DNA from: JADHUC01 sp964617665
Lineage (GTDB): Bacteria; Planctomycetota; Planctomycetia; Pirellulales; Pirellulaceae
Assembly (NCBI GenBank): GCA_964617665.1
Contig: CAZUAH010000171.1
Location: forward strand, 1 to 25,028
Reading direction: 5' to 3'
DNA: 25,028 nucleotides
In this document: one piece after another, positions 24,157 to 25,028 of the stretch
Numbering within the stretch: the first letter of the stretch is position 1
Layout of the letters: each line of letters opens with the position of its first letter
Made by a program: the position numbers and the translations under genes
The notes under the pieces: generated by a model
What the model saw: only the letters and a program-made list of their open reading frames with translations
Told to the model about the DNA's origin: nothing
The model's database searches: none

Positions 24157-25028
24157 TCAAAGCCTGGCCAATTCGTCGGCAATGCTTTGCGAGATGTCGC
24201 CCCATTGTTCGAAGATGTCGTCGAGCTGTTCAAGTGCTCGGTCATTCCACAAGGAACGGCTCGCTGCGGTGCGTATTCCTCCGTCACGACGAAAGAGAGC
24301 ACGGAGAGTGTCCTCATCGGAACGCACAACGCTCATGACTCGTTCATCGTCCCCCGGCCAAGCATTGCTCGTGAGCAACGATGCGCTTTCAATGCTGGTT
24401 GCCGCAACCTGCGATAGCCCAACGTCGGGTGTCGCGAATGCAGGCACTGGCCCGTCAGCCACAGCGACGAGTGCTGATTGGGCAGATTCCTCTTCGCCCG
24501 ACACACCCATACGGCTGTTGATGTGCTGGATCACAGTTAGCACGTCCAGCGGCGTACACAGACCGTCGCCGTTCACGTCGTAGAAGAATAACGGTTCCGG
24601 TGTCACCAGTGGGTCCGGCAGTGAAGTATCGCCGGGGTTTGAGTTGATTTGGTGGATTATTGTCAGCACGTCCAACGGGCTGACGCCGTTGACTCCGTTC
24701 ACGTCTTCCGGTTGAGCGGGATTCTGCCAGTCGCGCGGGCCCTTCAGCAGCAGCCTGGCAGTGCCTTGTTCCAGCACACGGTAAAAGATGCCGTTTTCGA
24801 TTGTCGTCTCAGCGAGTGTCCAACCAGTGCCGATGTTCACCGTGTCGTCGCTATCCGAGATGACGTACAATGTGTCCGAGACGTCGGACATGTTCAGCAC
24901 TTCCTGCTGGTTCAACGTCAGTGTGTTCTCGCCGGAATTGGTGATGTCGATCTTGTCGATCCGTGTGAAGTCGTTGTTCCGGCGGCGCACTCTGCGAGCG
25001 CGTGGCCATGAAGTAGCGGCTCGGATTT
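24157..25028 (-). CDS. C-terminal part of a dockerin-type surface protein (5' end outside the window)
   Basis: The frame stays open to the window end, so the gene is truncated there; at least 290 residues are visible. The first part (DFTRIDKIDITNSGENTLTL, then QQEVLNMSDVSDTLYV and DTVNIGTGWT) is the repeat type found at the end of giant planctomycete adhesins and cadherin or VCBS-like proteins. Two dockerin type I repeats follow, NGVSPLDVLTIIHQINS and YDVNGDGLCTPLDVLTVIQHINS in pieces. The second has intact calcium ligands; the first reads DVNGVNGVS and has lost the usual aspartate at the fifth loop position. About 110 further residues end in DISQSIADELARL, an extension common in this family. 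It probably acts as a surface-attached or extracellular protein. Convergent with the DUF819 gene. Confidence 0.85.
   Translation of the reverse strand, partial: IRAATSWPRARRVRRRNNDFTRIDKIDITNSGENTLTLNQQEVLNMSDVSDTLYVISDSDDTVNIGTGWTLAETTIENGIFYRVLEQGTARLLLKGPRDWQNPAQPEDVNGVNGVSPLDVLTIIHQINSNPGDTSLPDPLVTPEPLFFYDVNGDGLCTPLDVLTVIQHINSRMGVSGEEESAQSALVAVADGPVPAFATPDVGLSQVAATSIESASLLTSNAWPGDDERVMSVVRSDEDTLRALFRRDGGIRTAASRSLWNDRALEQLDDIFEQWGDISQSIADELARL

Overview
The window looks like a chromosomal segment of a planctomycete, probably of the Pirellulales/Rhodopirellula type. The reasons are the gene families present: an SHD1-domain secreted protein, a Tat-exported Gfo/Idh/MocA oxidoreductase, a DUF1080 protein, a PQQ-type propeller, a hydrazine-synthase-alpha-like protein with CxxCH motifs fused to a SUMF1 domain, and a dockerin-bearing surface protein. 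Most products carry export signals. Long gaps hold dispersed palindromes of a kind I associate with planctomycete genomes. No tRNA, rRNA, CRISPR array or insertion sequence was seen.

Layout. 1-2.7 kb (+): a TVP38/TMEM64-type membrane protein and a MerA-like flavin disulfide oxidoreductase, separated by a spacer with three hairpins. 2.8-4.5 kb (-): an SHD1 secreted protein. 4.5-5.46 kb: two gene fossils, a cobalamin-binding domain and the C-terminal end of a pre-peptidase/Ig-like secreted protein. 5.5-6.8 kb (-): an exported M19 dipeptidase. 7.0-11.15 kb (+): a Gfo/Idh/MocA oxidoreductase, a leucine-rich-repeat lipoprotein and a PQQ-like beta-propeller.

11.2-15.2 kb holds the most interesting unit. 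A radical SAM/SPASM enzyme follows, only 2 bases apart, a 308-residue protein of a family I cannot name. Transcribed divergently from these are a multi-pass membrane protein and a second, paralogous member of the same family, a Tat/lipoprotein. The two paralogues share an N-terminal block ending YPTR, a core HGxGRGAxGC followed by PPxFLSEEEA, and a C-terminal LLRQQAxDFVAWL. I propose this is an undescribed radical-SAM protein-modification cassette with the HGxGRG proteins as substrates or partners.

15.2-22.4 kb (-): a DUF1080 protein, an isochorismatase-ThuA fusion and a 1420-residue NPCBM/HzsA-like/SUMF1 protein, all apparently exported and probably part of carbohydrate or organic-matter processing. 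22.7-24.0 kb (+): a DUF819 membrane protein with an unusual hydrophilic insertion. 24.2 kb to the end (-): the C-terminal part of a large dockerin-type surface protein that runs off the window.

Two of the intergenic inverted repeats show a curious pattern. Within the paired stem, their arms differ only at third-codon-like positions that would be synonymous in one frame.
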